Below are positions 24,174 through 38,155 of a stretch of DNA of 64,000 nt, piece after piece; the first letter of the stretch is position 1; each line of letters begins with the position of its first letter. Location: the NCBI GenBank assembly GCA_026874595.1, contig CM049312.1, forward strand, positions 23,429,956-23,493,955. Direction: 5' to 3'. The position numbers and the translations under genes were made by a program. Source of the stretch: Sipunculus nudus (Eukaryota; Annelida; Sipuncula; Golfingiida; Sipunculidae). Below the pieces are notes generated by a model that saw only the letters and a list, made by a program, of their open reading frames with translations, ran no database searches and had not been told where the DNA came from.

Positions 24174-24195
24174 GGGGGCGGGGGGGGGGGGGGGG
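24174..24195. repeat. Poly-G run
   Basis: Five G, one C, then sixteen G. It inflates a Gly run in the plus-strand ORF at 24085-24285, which I reject as a gene. Confidence 0.95.
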
Positions 24196-24775
24196 TCTGA
24201 AATTTGTCGTTTTACTTTGCCAATTGAACTTTTTTTTCTAAACAGTACGTTTGTTTTTTGTTTTTTTTTCTTGATGATCTCATGACAGTAACTCAAAACG
24301 TCTTCATGAATTGTGATGGAACTGGATAGAGGCTTAAGCCAGCTGCAACCAAGGAACCCATTTTCATTTTTGCTCAGGTAATTTGAATCTTCATGGAAAA
24401 AATTTTATTTGCTTAAACGTTTCCTCATCAATATGAAATGGAGCTTACGAGACCCTTGTCCTTCACTGATAATTGTTTTTGATTATTTAAGAATTCATGA
24501 CCCAATCAACCTACATCAATAGACCAGGTAGTCTAGGGGCCTAACTAACGATATTTATACTTGGATATTTACCTCACAAAAAATACATAGCTTTAACGTA
24601 CTTTTTAGTTTGATTTGCTTTTTTATTTGACAACTACGCCTACCAAAACTCGTTTGTTTAAAGTTTGTATTCAAACATCCTGCAACCTTACTCTAGATAC
24701 AAAATGCAATGTATGTATCCCTTGCGATTCTTCCATTCCTCGAAAACTTTGCTATTAATCCCCTATAAACGATAT

Positions 24776-25215
24776 TACAAGAGGGGATAAAATAAGGCCT
24801 CCGTTCGTCTGTGTGTCCGTCTTACCGTCCGTCCATCTGTCCGTTCCAATACTGGCTTGTGGATGCATTTAAAGCCAAATCATTTTACTAAATCTTTTTC
24901 ATCTTTTATTTTATAGCTCACTCACCCACAGGGGATAAACCCTATCGAATTTGAGGTCAAGGGGTCTAAGGTCAAAACCACAGGTTCGGCTTCTTGAAAA
25001 AGCTTGTGGAAGCATTCTTTGCCAAAGATTTCATCCCAAACCTTCAATCTTTCACAAAGCTCACATACACATAGAGTAAGAAACCTTTCGATTTTGAAAT
25101 CACAGGGTCAAAGTTGAAGGTCACAGAACTACCCTCCTGATTTTCTCCCTGTGTAATACAGTCTAATTATACTGCCGTGCGAGGGGTTTCTCGTCTTTGC
25201 GGTGTCCTTGTTATT
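24776..25215. repeat. Dispersed repeat with GGTCAAGG motifs, copy 1
   Basis: It begins GGGGATAAAATAAGGCCTCC and is followed by a run of CCGTC/TCTGTCC units. It then has repeated blocks of the type TTGAGGTCAAGGGGTC...AAGGTC...CCACAGG and TTCTTGAAAAAGCTTGTGGA, and ends in GCGAGGGGTTTCTCGTCTTT. A second copy is at 54815-55190. No protein-coding frame is conserved between copies. Confidence 0.75.
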
Positions 25216-25267
25216 CCATGGCATGTCCGTGTTATATAACACAACATCTTTCCCACCTAGGGGTAAG

Positions 25268-25420
25268 ACCTAACCTAGTGGTTAAAGCGTCGGATTTCGG
25301 AGTTGAAGGTCTTCGGGTCGGTGCCTCAATGCCATAATTGTGAAATCTCACTAAAACCTCGGAGATTCACCCTGTCTTAATGACAGATTATCATTTCTGG
25401 ATTATCACTAAACCCGTGCA
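25268..25420 (+). mobile_element. tRNA-derived SINE remnant
   Basis: CCTAGTGGTTAAAGCGTCGG matches the D-arm/box A pattern of tRNA genes. A degraded box B-like sequence (TCTTCGGGTCGGTGCCTC) follows about 40 bases later, then a non-tRNA tail. A true tRNA is excluded because no acceptor stem forms. Confidence 0.4.
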
Positions 25421-26116
25421 TATTAAATCTGAGATCCAGAAGGCTTAATAATAACATATCATTTTAATCCTTTGGTTACTTACATCCTCATTCAATGATG
25501 GGTGCCACTATCAGACCAGGGACCATGTCCTTGCAAAAACGTTCTTCTTTTGTGGGAAACTTGACCTCGCTTTTGACGAGGCAACTTTTCAGACAATATG
25601 AAATATATTATTGAATGTCCTCTCATGAAATATTATCCGTTCCTGTGACTACTTTCTGGTCTCACAGGAAGCTCTCCTGTCTTTCTGTCTTCAATTCTTG
25701 AAATATTAATAACAATTAATTAATAATAACATTATCAATGTTATTCATATTTTTCCACTTGGGTATAGTAAAAGCCAAACTATAAACCCTGAACAGTCCC
25801 TGTTAAAATAATTGTATTTATCGCGGTATCTTGTAGCAGGAAATATTGTGTCATTTGATTATTTAAATAATGTTATACCCATAGGTTATGTGGAGTGTAA
25901 ATATATTATCCTCTATAACAAAATATTGTTCCAGATACACAGCGATCATGAAAACATAATAAGTTGTTGTTTATGTAGCATCGGTAAGTGGCAACGTGCT
26001 ATATAAAGTTGATGGACAGCTTCATCTCTGGGTGCATTAGTGGAGGTATAATAGTCGGGCAGTAAAAAAAAGCGCAGATTGCAGTCCCAAGAAAAAAATC
26101 AATGGTTTTGAAATAT

Positions 26117-26166
26117 GAGTTTGATCCGAGCTTGTCATTAGGAGTTTGATCCGAGCTTGTCATTAG
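26117..26166. repeat. Perfect 25-bp tandem pair
   Basis: GAGTTTGATCCGAGCTTGTC plus ATTAG occurs twice without a gap. Confidence 0.9.
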
Positions 26167-29100
26167 ATGATTGGTATCCTATTTAACGCAGATAAAAATG
26201 TTTGTCTCGTCCACAAGACTTTCGCGTGAATGACTTATTATTACCTGAACACAGCTCATTAATCCGTACACATATCTTAATTATATCGTGCGCACTGATA
26301 CACTCGTGCGTATGAATGATTAATCCGTGCACATAACTTACTTTCTTGTTGTGCATTCGTAAGACTGTCTGTTAAACTCCACTTCTGGCGAACTCATTAT
26401 AGTTAGTGATCAAGGCATATTATTATCATTTTTTACATTATATATTATCGATTATAATATTATTTATGAAATAAATTATTCTGAAAAGGTTTTTTTCCGG
26501 GAGTGAAGTAGAGTATGCACTGATGGTTACACTGTAGTACAATTAACAAAAACAAATTATTAACCAGCTTACTTTAAATTGAATAGGTGTTTTGTAATAT
26601 GCTTCGCCAAACAGGTGCTTTTAGGTAACGTGTAGCCAACCGACTTGTATCTGAGTCCAAGCAAGAAATATAATTGAGCTTTCTTTTTAAAGTAAATCTA
26701 TTTTTTTTTCCAAACCAGCCTCAACTTAATGACAGAAAGTCGCCGGATGCTATTGCTGAGTTTTCATCAACTTCCTTCGCAGGTTCTTGGCACTGATCAG
26801 ATGGATCCAGCCTGGTAACACATTATTTACTTTCATGAAGTGGTGTCCCGGCTATAACGAAGACCATCAATAATCCTCTCAGTCTATCAGTTGTCTGGGA
26901 GGCGTGCGTCATTTAATCACCAACTACGCCGCTCCACGCGCGTATTCTTTTGATTATATATTGCTAAAACTTAATAAAAATTACAATCGTGACCAAATCG
27001 GCGTTTCGATAAAATGAAAGCAACGAAGAAAATACCAGTTCGACGAATTTTCTAGAAAACGGCATTTTTATAACATTTCATTGTAAATTCGTCGATATTG
27101 AAAAAAGGCAAACATTCGGCCAATACCCGGAGGCGATTCTAACATTTTTCTCCGGGGATGCTGCCTTAAAAGAATAACAAGTAACAAGTGATTAATTTGC
27201 TTGCTGTTTAATACCTATTATGTCGTGTGTAATTCATAATATTTTTTACAACTAAATGGCTATTTTACAGGTCATGATATTACATACATGCATTTAACAT
27301 GAAACTCTTTACTTCGCGTATTTACATTCACCTGTGAATTCCACTGAATATTCCCATGTAACGGGTTTCCACCTACGAGATCAAGGTTTTCCTGTTTTTA
27401 TTAACATTGCCTTCTGGAGGACTGGACAGCTAATTAACAATCTAATTTACCCGTCAGACTGTACCCTCGGTTATAAAGTTACCTTCAAGACCTGTCAGAC
27501 AAAGATCAAAGTCCCACGCCCTTTATTTTAACACAGACATTGGCGTCGTTTGCACAATGACTGTAATATTTTTACATAAATATATTGTACAAATTCAACA
27601 AAGCTGATATCAAGACATTTACATGCAGAAGAGATACAAAGATTGAATGGATAAAAATTAAATGGTATAGGCGCCATTAACTTAGCCGTATAAGAAAAAG
27701 AAAAAGTACCAATAATTCATCTTTTCGGTACTCTGATATTCCTTAAACAGGACATAAAAACTGTCAGAGATGCTGCAACATGGGACAAGAAATTTATTAT
27801 TTCTAATATAGTTAGATATAGTTAGGCAATTGACAGTCTTTTGATTTTTACTTCAGTTCTGAAGACCCACATACTTGGTTAAGTTAATACTTAATCATTT
27901 TAACGGTAAGTACCATAAAACCTAAAATTTCAAATAATTATTTAAAAGTAATGAAAGAAATTCACGTTTCTGTTTTACCTATATATATTTTAAAAGTTAC
28001 AGAAGGGCACCAAAACATTAATGCTAGCTCATAGAATTGTCATTCTACATATAATTAGTGGGGATGGCACTCTTCTTATATCGGAAGTTTAACCTCAATC
28101 TTATCGTGTAGGAGCAGGTATATGGCCCAGTCTTTGGTCATCATTCAGAGGTCTTCTAAAAACAAATTTACTGAATTCCGAAAGGAGAAAAAAACGCTTA
28201 TAAGAACGTTAGGTAATTGGCTGTAACTGCTATCCTGGCTGAGTATTTTATACCCCTTGATGGTTTCTTCTTTGGAGATATTTATTCTGGTCTAATTAGT
28301 GACACACAGGAAAGTAAGACATGTTGATATTTATGTTGGTTTAATAGGGCAACACGGAGGTAGTAAATGGTACGGTTACCACGTGCAGCTGGCCCTGTCA
28401 TGGAGGTTCTAATCACGGTGAACAATATAGCTGAGGTACTTAGTGTAAAATGTACAACCATCGGCTGTGTTAAATTATTCATACATTTCGTCCTACAGTA
28501 TATATTACAGTAATCAGAAAGGCCAGTGTGACAATTAGATCAGATAGATTAGACCAAAGTCATAATAAACTCAGGATGTTCTTTTAAGGTTTAGAAGAAG
28601 TTCGGTCATGTGAAAATAATGACTTAACATAGGCAAAGAATCACAGCACCATTTAAGGAACTCATCAGACAAAGCTATCTGTAGGCATGCCTACAGGTAA
28701 GCCTATTAACATAACACATAACAGTCAAACATATATCAACAGAATATATAAAGAAAAAAAAACCTCACAATTTATTATTTCCATAGGTATAAATTTGTCT
28801 ATATTTATCCTGAGATCAATTTATCTGTAAAATATCTTCTGAGTTAATAAAAGAATTGAAAAATCGGAAAGGCTAAAAGATAAAAAAAGTCCTTTGACAG
28901 AAACAGTCCTAAAAATTAATGTAAATATGTCTGTCCAGAAAAAAAGTCTACATTAACCCCCCCCCCCCCAAAGGACTAGAAATCTGTAACCTAAGGAATG
29001 CAACCCTCCGCATGGGAATATTCCCAAAAACGGAATTTACTCTCCCTTAATCTGTCCAAAACCCCAGGATCATCCGTGCCAACTGACTGTTCATTTGTAA

Positions 29101-32100
29101 TTATTCGTTGATGACGTTACCGAAACGGGATAATGTACCGAATACCCACCGAAATCTAATCGATTCTTCGCTGACTCATTCCCGAAATCATGAAAATTCC
29201 GTTCATGATTGCAGGAGGTATTGTGTGAGCAAAAATACACACAAACACACTCATGAACGGGGTTTTACGCAAACCCTCCTGGCGGAGGCAAAATGTGATC
29301 AACATTATATAACATATATTGTCTGATAAAGTACAAGCGTTTAGCAACCATACAATATCTGACCAAAACCGCGTTCAACATACGTCATCTCTGAACAAAA
29401 GAAAACTTCCAAGAAATTATATCAAGTAATCCTAACTTAACGGTCACGTAAATCCATTACCACTGATAAAAATTGGTGCACCCGGTCGGAAGTTTATCTA
29501 TCCGCTGTTCTCCGCACATTGAATACCTGGTAGTTGTTTATTTGGGGGTCTCCGCACTGTAAATACATTTCGGTACAGTTTGGGATATTGTTAGTATCCG
29601 CAAAATGAATACTGTTTCGGCAGTTTGAAATATTGCTGGTCTCCGCAAAATGTTTTTTTTTTTGGTATTTTAAGGGTTTTAATATTAAAATACTGTATCA
29701 AAAAGTAAAGCGGAATGTTGATGGACTCCACACAAAATTACTTTCCGGTAGTTTGAAATGTTAAAAGCTTCCGCACAATAAATACTGCCTCGGTAGTCTA
29801 GGTTTTATGCAAAATAAATACATTTTCGGACGTGTATACGCTATGACTGCTTTTATGGGGAGAAACAGAATAAGCAGTACTTATAAACACAAGAAGTGAC
29901 TGAAACCTACTGCATATCTACAGGTCTCAAAACAATTTTTGTAATAATATGGCTATTCAATTTTCTTTAAAAAGAATAATATGCACACCAACGGTATTTC
30001 ACTGACCAATTCACAAGGATACGCTAGGGTCATTTTTTAGGCAGGTTTTCCCTTGTAACATAGTATGTCTCTAGGAATGTACCGTGTGTTTTAGTATATA
30101 GACATCCACAGTTCCACCCTCATGAAATCGTTTCCTCTATCGGTTGTCTACTGTCAAAACTTTTTATTTTGTGAAAAATAATAAAGTGTTGCATCTTACA
30201 GAATACGTGCCTTCCGTGGAGATGATAAATGCGTTTGTAATGCAATTGGTAAGGTGCATTGGTGAATAATAATAATGTTGGGTATATTTTGGCTGATGGT
30301 TTATGGAGTAAAATGTTAGGTGACTTGAAATGTTGTTGTCTTAAGGGAGAGCGTGGGAACTTGCTAGAGGCAACGATTGACTCTGATTGATTCAACCCAG
30401 GCGTAAAATACCCGAGCCAAGGGGAATGGTGGCCCTGCCGACACGGCGTCTGTCTGACCGACCTGAACAATTCAGCCTCCTCCGGTGGCGGAATTAGCAG
30501 AGCATGGCTACACAAATTCTGTTCGATTTCCTTTGAAACCGATTGTTTTCTCAATTGAATCACGTATAAGTTAGCCAGTTATCTGAGCTAGACGGCCATT
30601 TATAATCAGATCTTAGTGAATTCTGCCAGACGAGTAATGCAAGTCTTGTTGTGAAACGGAGTGCTTTGGTTCCACCCGTTCATCATGGGTTTACTTATGT
30701 AACATCAAGGTGATTCTTTGCAGCGTTTCATCCGCTGTCCCTCACGTTCGTAGCCTCCATTCGATTTTACATGTAATATTGAGGACAAACCTTTCCAGGG
30801 ACTAAATATAAGCTGATAAAATTGTGGTATAAGGTAATTTTGAAGATATAAAAGATATGTCCTATTTACATCTGTTATACACTGAACGAGATCCAGCTCG
30901 GGATCGATTTTTCTTAAATTTTCCTCATTTAACTGAGAAACAGAATATAATGAATCGTAGATCATTATAAAAAATGATTAATAAGTACACCTTTCCTCTT
31001 AGTTTGAGTCAAACATAATTAGGTATAAAAATGTACATTTTTTGGGAAGGGGATATACTGCAATCCCCTAGCCCCCACCGAACTCCCCTCAACGGCCCCT
31101 CCCCCAGGTGATTATAAGGTACCTTCAGTGCAGCTAGGAAGAAAGGTTATTCCAGATCCTTAAACTTAAAATGTTATTTATGATACCATTATAAGACATC
31201 TTAATGTCTATAATTACGACAAGTATTCAAAGGCAGATAAGACTGCATATGTATACATACCTACTCAAGCAAGCAAGCCTGGCTGTAAAGGATTTGTTTA
31301 AAATCAGCTGATCGGTAGCAGATTATTACGGTCAAAGCACCGAAACCGAGAACACTTTTCTTTCAATTAAAAATTCACCAGATTATCTGAAATTGTCACC
31401 ACATCTCCGAACAAAGTCGTGACCGAGACATTTTAAAATCCCCTTATCTAATTAGCTTTTAAATTGAGTGTACGGTTCATGTACCGATACAGAAGCAAAA
31501 TCTGAAGCACCGGTTACAGAGCACCGGGAACAGTAAAATGTATTACGTTTCTTTTTCTCAGTTTTCAGTTTAAACAATCTTGTCATCTTAAAGTCGCATG
31601 TAATGAAATAATAAACGAGTGTGTTTTATCCAATTTAAAACCAATTTGCCCTTGGCCTCCCGCGAACAGGTGACGCTAAACAGATTGTCAGGAAAAAGCA
31701 ACAGAAAATAAACGTTTATTGGATTAGACCTGGAGGTCCCATTTTCCCGGGCGAACGTCCCTGTGGATTCACGCAGACATATTTAGTTGCCTTCTCTCAT
31801 TGCCTGCAATGACCGATCTAGTTGTTTTCTTCACATTTAAATTTGCAAGAATCAGTATAATGACGAACCATAAACATTACAGTTTACCAGTGTAACTATC
31901 CTACACGACAAAAACAGTCAAAGTACCTGATTTCTTCTGACTCGCTTAATAACAGAGCTATAAAAAAAGACTCATGTACTTTCCACTGCCCATGCATGCA
32001 CTGTAATACCTGAACCGTACTTCTAAAGTTCACAGAAATGTGTACATTAACTTAGTTGAGAAGACCCGTATAATGTATTTGCAGATAAAAGTGCAACTGA

Positions 32101-35100
32101 ACAGCTAAAGAGATTTTTTTTTCGAAAGCCTAGTCATTCTTATACACAGCATCAATCTACGTTTTGCCCGTCATATCACCCAAATATTAAACAACGTTGT
32201 ATCTACTCAGCGCTCAAATCGGTTCCTCTATGTAAATTATCAATCATCTTACTTAATTAAGTACCGCCCACGTTGCTGGAACGTCACAATAAAGGCCGTA
32301 ACCTGAGAACAGGGCAGCAGTAGAGAGGATTTTTCGTATCAGGAGTTATCAATACATCACTCTACTACTAAAAGCTCTTCTTTTGATAACTTCACCAGGG
32401 TTATCTGGTGTCAGCGGTGAGTCGTCCATCATACCGAAACATAGGACGAGACATCGCTTACCGTTTACAACTCCATGGAACCGCGAGCGGAAATCTTGAG
32501 TAAAGTGGGTATCAATACTCCGCCTTTCAATTAAATGTGACAGCAACTGACAAATTGAGCTGTTGTCCAGGATATTTTTATTGCGGACACTTAACTGTTG
32601 GATGACTTAATACAAATAAAAAGGCGTTGAAATACCTGCGCCTTTCACAGAACAACGGTTCCTTGATAAGTTTAAGGAAACCCGTAAAGTTTACACAAGC
32701 AATATTTTTAAACTTGAGATATATATTGAGATATAATTATTTATTTAGATATTAAATTTGAAATTAAGATGAATGATTAAAAATGTCTTCACTTAAAATA
32801 TCATTTTTATGTGGTTTTCTGAAATACCCATTATATTCTTTCATTACCATTTGCAAACCACATTTACATTTATTGATAGGCCTCATCCATGTTTCCTCAT
32901 AAAGAAAACTGTCATCGAAATACTTTATTGTTTGCATTGTATTGTTTCCTCTCTTTGTCATAATGTCATGCAAGTACTTAAATGCATGACTTTATGCTAT
33001 ACCTGTAGAAACAAAGTGAAAGACACCATATGGTGTTAGGGTAAACTTACTCATTTAAGACAAGCAGCTTTTTTGGTTCTTTCCGGTAAAAACAGTAAAC
33101 TCCCAAAAGTGGTTGGCAACCCTTATGGTAGTAGCAAAAACAGGAAGTTCTGCTGGTCCAGCCAGAATTCAGTTTGTTCCATTTTATGATAGTTGCTGTT
33201 AGGTTTTCCATCGCCTTCATCACTGTTCATGTCGCACCGTACGAGTCTATGAATTTAGCTAGAATAGAAAGAGTCGTGGGACGGGACATGTCCAATATGG
33301 CAGATTATCGGTTAAGAGCGATTTATATTTTTAACTCTCAAGGGGATGATTATTTCCTAAATATTCTTAATACAGATAATTAAATTATTAACCTGCTGTG
33401 AAGGTCAGTGATTGCTTTACAGTTGGTAGAAATGTTTTACTATCAATACTGATTTTATAGTAGCACTTGGTTTTATTCACTGTAAAAATGAAACACGGTT
33501 AAGAGATCAAATACGTTTCAGACGTTAATCAAGCTCTCCCCCATGAACCATGCTTAACGATTGGGAAGAAAATTTTAGTTTGCCGCCATATCCCACGTCT
33601 GTCCCCATGAAATATAGTATGGCCTATAACCAATCAAAATCTCATTAAATGGATGTAGCTTTATTTATTTTATGTGAAATTTAAGACCATTAAGCCTATT
33701 TCAGGCCCAAGTGCCTAGTACAGCTCTCACTCTGGACGATTTCCCTTTCAGTCAAACCATGTAAGCGTAACGGACTGCGCGTTATCACTATGGCAACACC
33801 ATGCGCCGTACATTTATTGCTGCAACAAGAGCGAAGTAATATACTTGAAATGGCAGGGGGTTATGCCCATGATTGTATAACGGCTCTCCGCCCGAAATGC
33901 CGGAAACATTATACGCAGAAAAAGTGCTTCCTAAATGGCCAAGACGTCTGAGGCAGTTGGTTCGTTAGTTAACGGCTGGAAACGTGGCTCGTTAAAGTGC
34001 AATCTAGTAGTCTGTTCTGTGAAAGACCAAACAAGTATAAAGGTCCAAGATTTCCAAATCAAGGCGTATATGTGTTATTAGAGATGAGCTAAAGGAAGGG
34101 CGTCTAGCGGGAGACTATTCATTAAGAAAGGCCGGGGCAAAAGACGGATCTGTACAGACGGGACCTTATTTATTGAGGATAAAGCATGTTCCCCTCAGAG
34201 GGAATCAGACAGGATTTAAGCAGGCATGAAAGGGAAGCAGGGCGGCAATGTGGACCTGGCATGGTACAATAATCATGTAATCTTACCAACTAACTTGATC
34301 AGTCAGAGGCAGGAAACGCTCATCAGCGAAATCCTAACATAAAAGAATCCTGAAGGTTCGGAAAAAATTACTGAAGAATACTGAAAGGGCATTATGGGAA
34401 CTCGTTATGGGCTGGATCGATAATTGACTGATGTTAGGAAGTTTTCAAAATGGCGAGCATGTGAACAATTTCACCAGGTTGTTTTCATTATAAATGAAAA
34501 TTAGATTAGGTTTGGAAAAGGGAAGTTGATATTTTCAGATATGTTAAATAAAATAATTTCTTGTCTAACAGGCCGTACGACTTCCAAATGTTGTAATATC
34601 ATTTTTAATAATGAATAAGGCAAAGACTTGCCTTACAAATTAATGGCCACACAAGATACAGATTAATATCTTAAAACTAATAACTTTCTCCTCAGAACCA
34701 AAACCTTTTAGATATAACAAATCAACCCGAAACGTTTCTGTGCGTTTTCATCATTTACACAGTAACATGAAACAAACCAAAGACTCAATTGTAAGGTTCC
34801 AGTATCGATAAAAGATTAAAACATTACACAAATTCCATGCAATCTTAGATAAGTACTTTAACCAAATCCCATTAGTATTCGCATACCTTCAAACTTTGTT
34901 AACCACACTTTTTCACAAAATGTTCGTCATCCATTGGGAAAGCAAGAGTAATTATTATCAGATCACTCTTCTGACAGGAGGTTTACCATAAATAGCAAAT
35001 ACCAGTCTGGGCCATCGACTTTTCAATTTGCATGTCAGACGTCAAGAGAGAATAACCCGTTTTTTTATACATAGTTATTGCCTTGTCGATGACTGGTTGC

Positions 35101-35760
35101 TGTTGTGGTTAAAAAAAGTTCTTCTGAACCTTTCGTTAAGGCTGACGAAAATTAAAAACAGAGGTGTGTCGAAGACACTGACTTGAGTAATTTGTGCAGC
35201 ACCCGCATTTGAATTACAAATCAGCACTTTCATCAAATTACCAGACAATGTTCACCTAACCAGTAATGAAGGGAAAACGACCTCCCTGAGGGCTTTGAAT
35301 AAACAGGTCTATTAATGCTGTAATGCAGTGGCTGTGGAGGGAGGATGAAGAGCTCCAAAGGTCTATTTTAGTCAAGGTTGATATTGTGTCAGGTTTATCT
35401 TTGTCATCACGGAAAGCCTTGTCTTTAACAAGGTAACGCCACGGGAAATTCGCGTTCATATCTAATGATGCGCAGTTATTCAGTCCTAAGACCTTATTTT
35501 TGTCACGTTCACGCTGGTCTGCCCAAATGAATGAAGAACAAGGTCTTTATGTTAGGATTACCCGTCAGCCTTGAGCAATCTCCCACGAGGCTGCTTGGGC
35601 ACGATCGACATTATTATCTCCCGTTCATCTAGTGGACGAGTGCGAAAAATGAACCAAAAAAAGTAATACAGCCTTCAATCGTTTAGTCTCACCTTTAATT
35701 AAAACGTTCGAGGAAGAGACAGGAGAAAAACTAGAATGGCTTTGTTTTTGCAGTGTAAAA
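26167..35760. other. Long gene-poor intergenic stretch
   Basis: I find no supported exon. There is a 13-base poly-C run at 28957-28969. The longest ORF (30120-30563, minus, 147 codons) resembles no family, and its codon use looks random in its second half. Patches of higher GC near 30420-30560, 31660-31790 and 33920-34250 stand out from the AT-rich background and could be conserved regulatory DNA, but sequence alone cannot show this. Confidence 0.4.
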
Positions 35761-35849
35761 ACAGATATATGCCCCCCCCCACCCCCACCCCTAAGAGGCC
35801 ATCCTAAAACATTAGGTTTAAATTATGCACTATCTCAAAAAATTGATTT

Positions 35850-36520
35850 CAGCAGATTTGACTTTGAAATTCAAGGTCAAGGTGACCACTTTTCAAACTC
35901 CAATGAGATTGTGGCAGAAAGAACTTGTGTGTCAAATATGAAGAAAACAACTTCAGTTCTTCCAAAGTTAACGGGATTTCAATAATCCTAGAATTGCATA
36001 AATATAACCTTAAAGGTCAAGATCAAGGTCATTGGATTTGGACCTCTTTTGAGATTTTGGTAGGAACAATGAGTGTTTAACATTTTGGAGGAAAATTTGT
36101 AGCCCCTCAAAAATTACTTCGCCACAAGACAATAACTATAATTTGACCTTGAATATCCCGGACAAGGTCATCGGGTTTCGAACTCTTCCAAGATTTTGGT
36201 AGGAACAATGAGTTTTTAAAATTTTGGAGAAAATCAGTTATCGCGTGCACAAGACAAAAAACTATAATTAGGCCGATTTGACCTTGAAAATCCTGGTCGA
36301 GGTCATCGGGTTTTGGACTCGTCCGAGAACTTGGTAGGAACAATTGATGAACCAAATTTGATGACAAAATGATAAATACTTCAAAAGTTATGAGTTTCAC
36401 AATAATTTTACATTTCGGCAGTTTTACCTTGCAGATTAAGGTCTAGGTCATCGGGTTTCGAACCCGTCACAGATTTTGGGAACAGCAGTGAGTGTTTAAA
36501 ATTTTGGAGGAAAATATACA
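35850..36520. repeat. Tandem ~140-bp repeat, about five diverged units
   Basis: A core of the form AAGGTCATCGGGTTTCGAAC recurs near 35879, 36027, 36166, 36301 and 36446. It is accompanied by GATTTGACCTTGAA upstream and GATTTTGGTAGGAACAATGA downstream. The open minus-strand frames here (87 and 97 codons) repeat the same peptide (SKPDDLD) and are repeat translations. A CCCCCCCCC run (35772-35780) precedes it. Confidence 0.85.
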
Positions 36521-36599
36521 GCCCTTCATAGGTTATCGCATTCACAAGATATCCTACAGACAACGACGACAGACTACGACAGACAATGGCACTGAAAAC

Positions 36600-38097
36600 A
36601 ACATGTATTCCCTGGAGGGGGGGACATAATAAGTGGATGTTTAAAATAGCAAGACTGTGTTCAGGGGCCAAAATTTACCTACGCCAGGATAATGCATGAT
36701 CAAACTACATAGCAACACAGTTTGTGACAGTTCAAAATCTATATTCACTGGTTAGCTCTAGAACATTTGCGCTAGACTTCGATAATGGCAAAAGAATTAG
36801 CCTTGTATCATAATGGAAAGGATGTCTTTGATTGAAACAAAAACATATGGTGGGAATGATGATTATCTCCGAGAGTTATTTGATTCTTCCTTGTATTTTC
36901 TGACCCCCCTCGAAAATTTCAACAAAATCTGTTCAGAACAAAGTAAATGTGTAAATTTGCACAGCCAATCAGTCAACCACTTAAGAGTTAACCCTAGCGG
37001 AGGAATGAATATGGAAAGAAAGATAGCAGGAAGCTTCAGCGCTGCTACCATAATCAGGACCTAGTTATTTTTAATATTAGACAATTTCGGAGCATCTCCC
37101 AATATCCCAATATTTTTTAACAAAAATTTGGTTTCCCCGGGTTTGTATTTTATTGTAGTATTAAGAATTAGATAGAACAGTTTTCTTCAGATTCATGTTG
37201 AAAATACCTACAGGTTAATGAAGAAATCGAGGAGAATTTCTTTTAATTTGCCTGGTATATTGCCATTATATAAATACATATTTGACACGAAACAGTGTAT
37301 ACGTAAAAATTTAAGTAGACTGATAATTAATAGATGGCACCTGAGTATGTCATCAATCATAATGTAAACAACCACTGGGCTGTTACTTCACGTCAGTGGT
37401 GTATAATAAATTTGTCTCTGGTGTAAACTAGTGGCAAATAATGACAAGCGGGCCACCGATGCTGTCTTATCATCTCCGAACACGTCTGACAACAAATCCA
37501 CGGGGAAACGTAATGGGGAAGTTAGAATACACTACACCCAGACTAAATTGCCTCACTTGTAACTGTTTTGGGGAGCTCGTATTTCACTATGTCTTTTACT
37601 TATATTATGAATATGCCCGCGGCTGAGACTCCTAAACTCATATTTATATATTACGGATAAAGTTGCATCTAACGTTCTGAGAACCGCTGGTCGGGAAACC
37701 GCTGTGGGGAACTGTAATTTCACTGTGCATCAGACATAACCAACTTCTAAACAAGGCCCCTTACTAAAGACAAGGGCCACTTCTTTCAAATATCCGCAAA
37801 CAGTTAACCTGACTATATTTAACATACTTTTTTTTCGTTTTAACAAGGTGAACTTATAGTGTTCAATGGAATGATACGCAGGATTTACGGAAATACTTTT
37901 TCAGCTTTGGTCGATTTATTATAAAATAATGAAGGATGAAGTTAATGGTACTTGAACAAAAATATTGAGAACAACACTAGGCTTGTTGTCAATTATCACA
38001 GGCCTGTCATTTAGCAAGATGTATTTAAATTCCGGTCACTCACACAGAATAGGATAACCGATTTCTATACTAAAACATTTTCATTACGTAAAGATAA

Positions 38098-38155
<58 letters not shown>

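Noticed and set aside
25268-25335. Possible tRNA gene
   Set aside because: A box A-like D-arm is present but box B is degraded and no acceptor stem pairs, so a SINE remnant is more likely.
30120-30563. 147-codon minus-strand ORF
   Set aside because: No recognisable domain, no splice context, and an ordinary AT-rich background in its second half. An ORF of this length is expected by chance in 64 kb.
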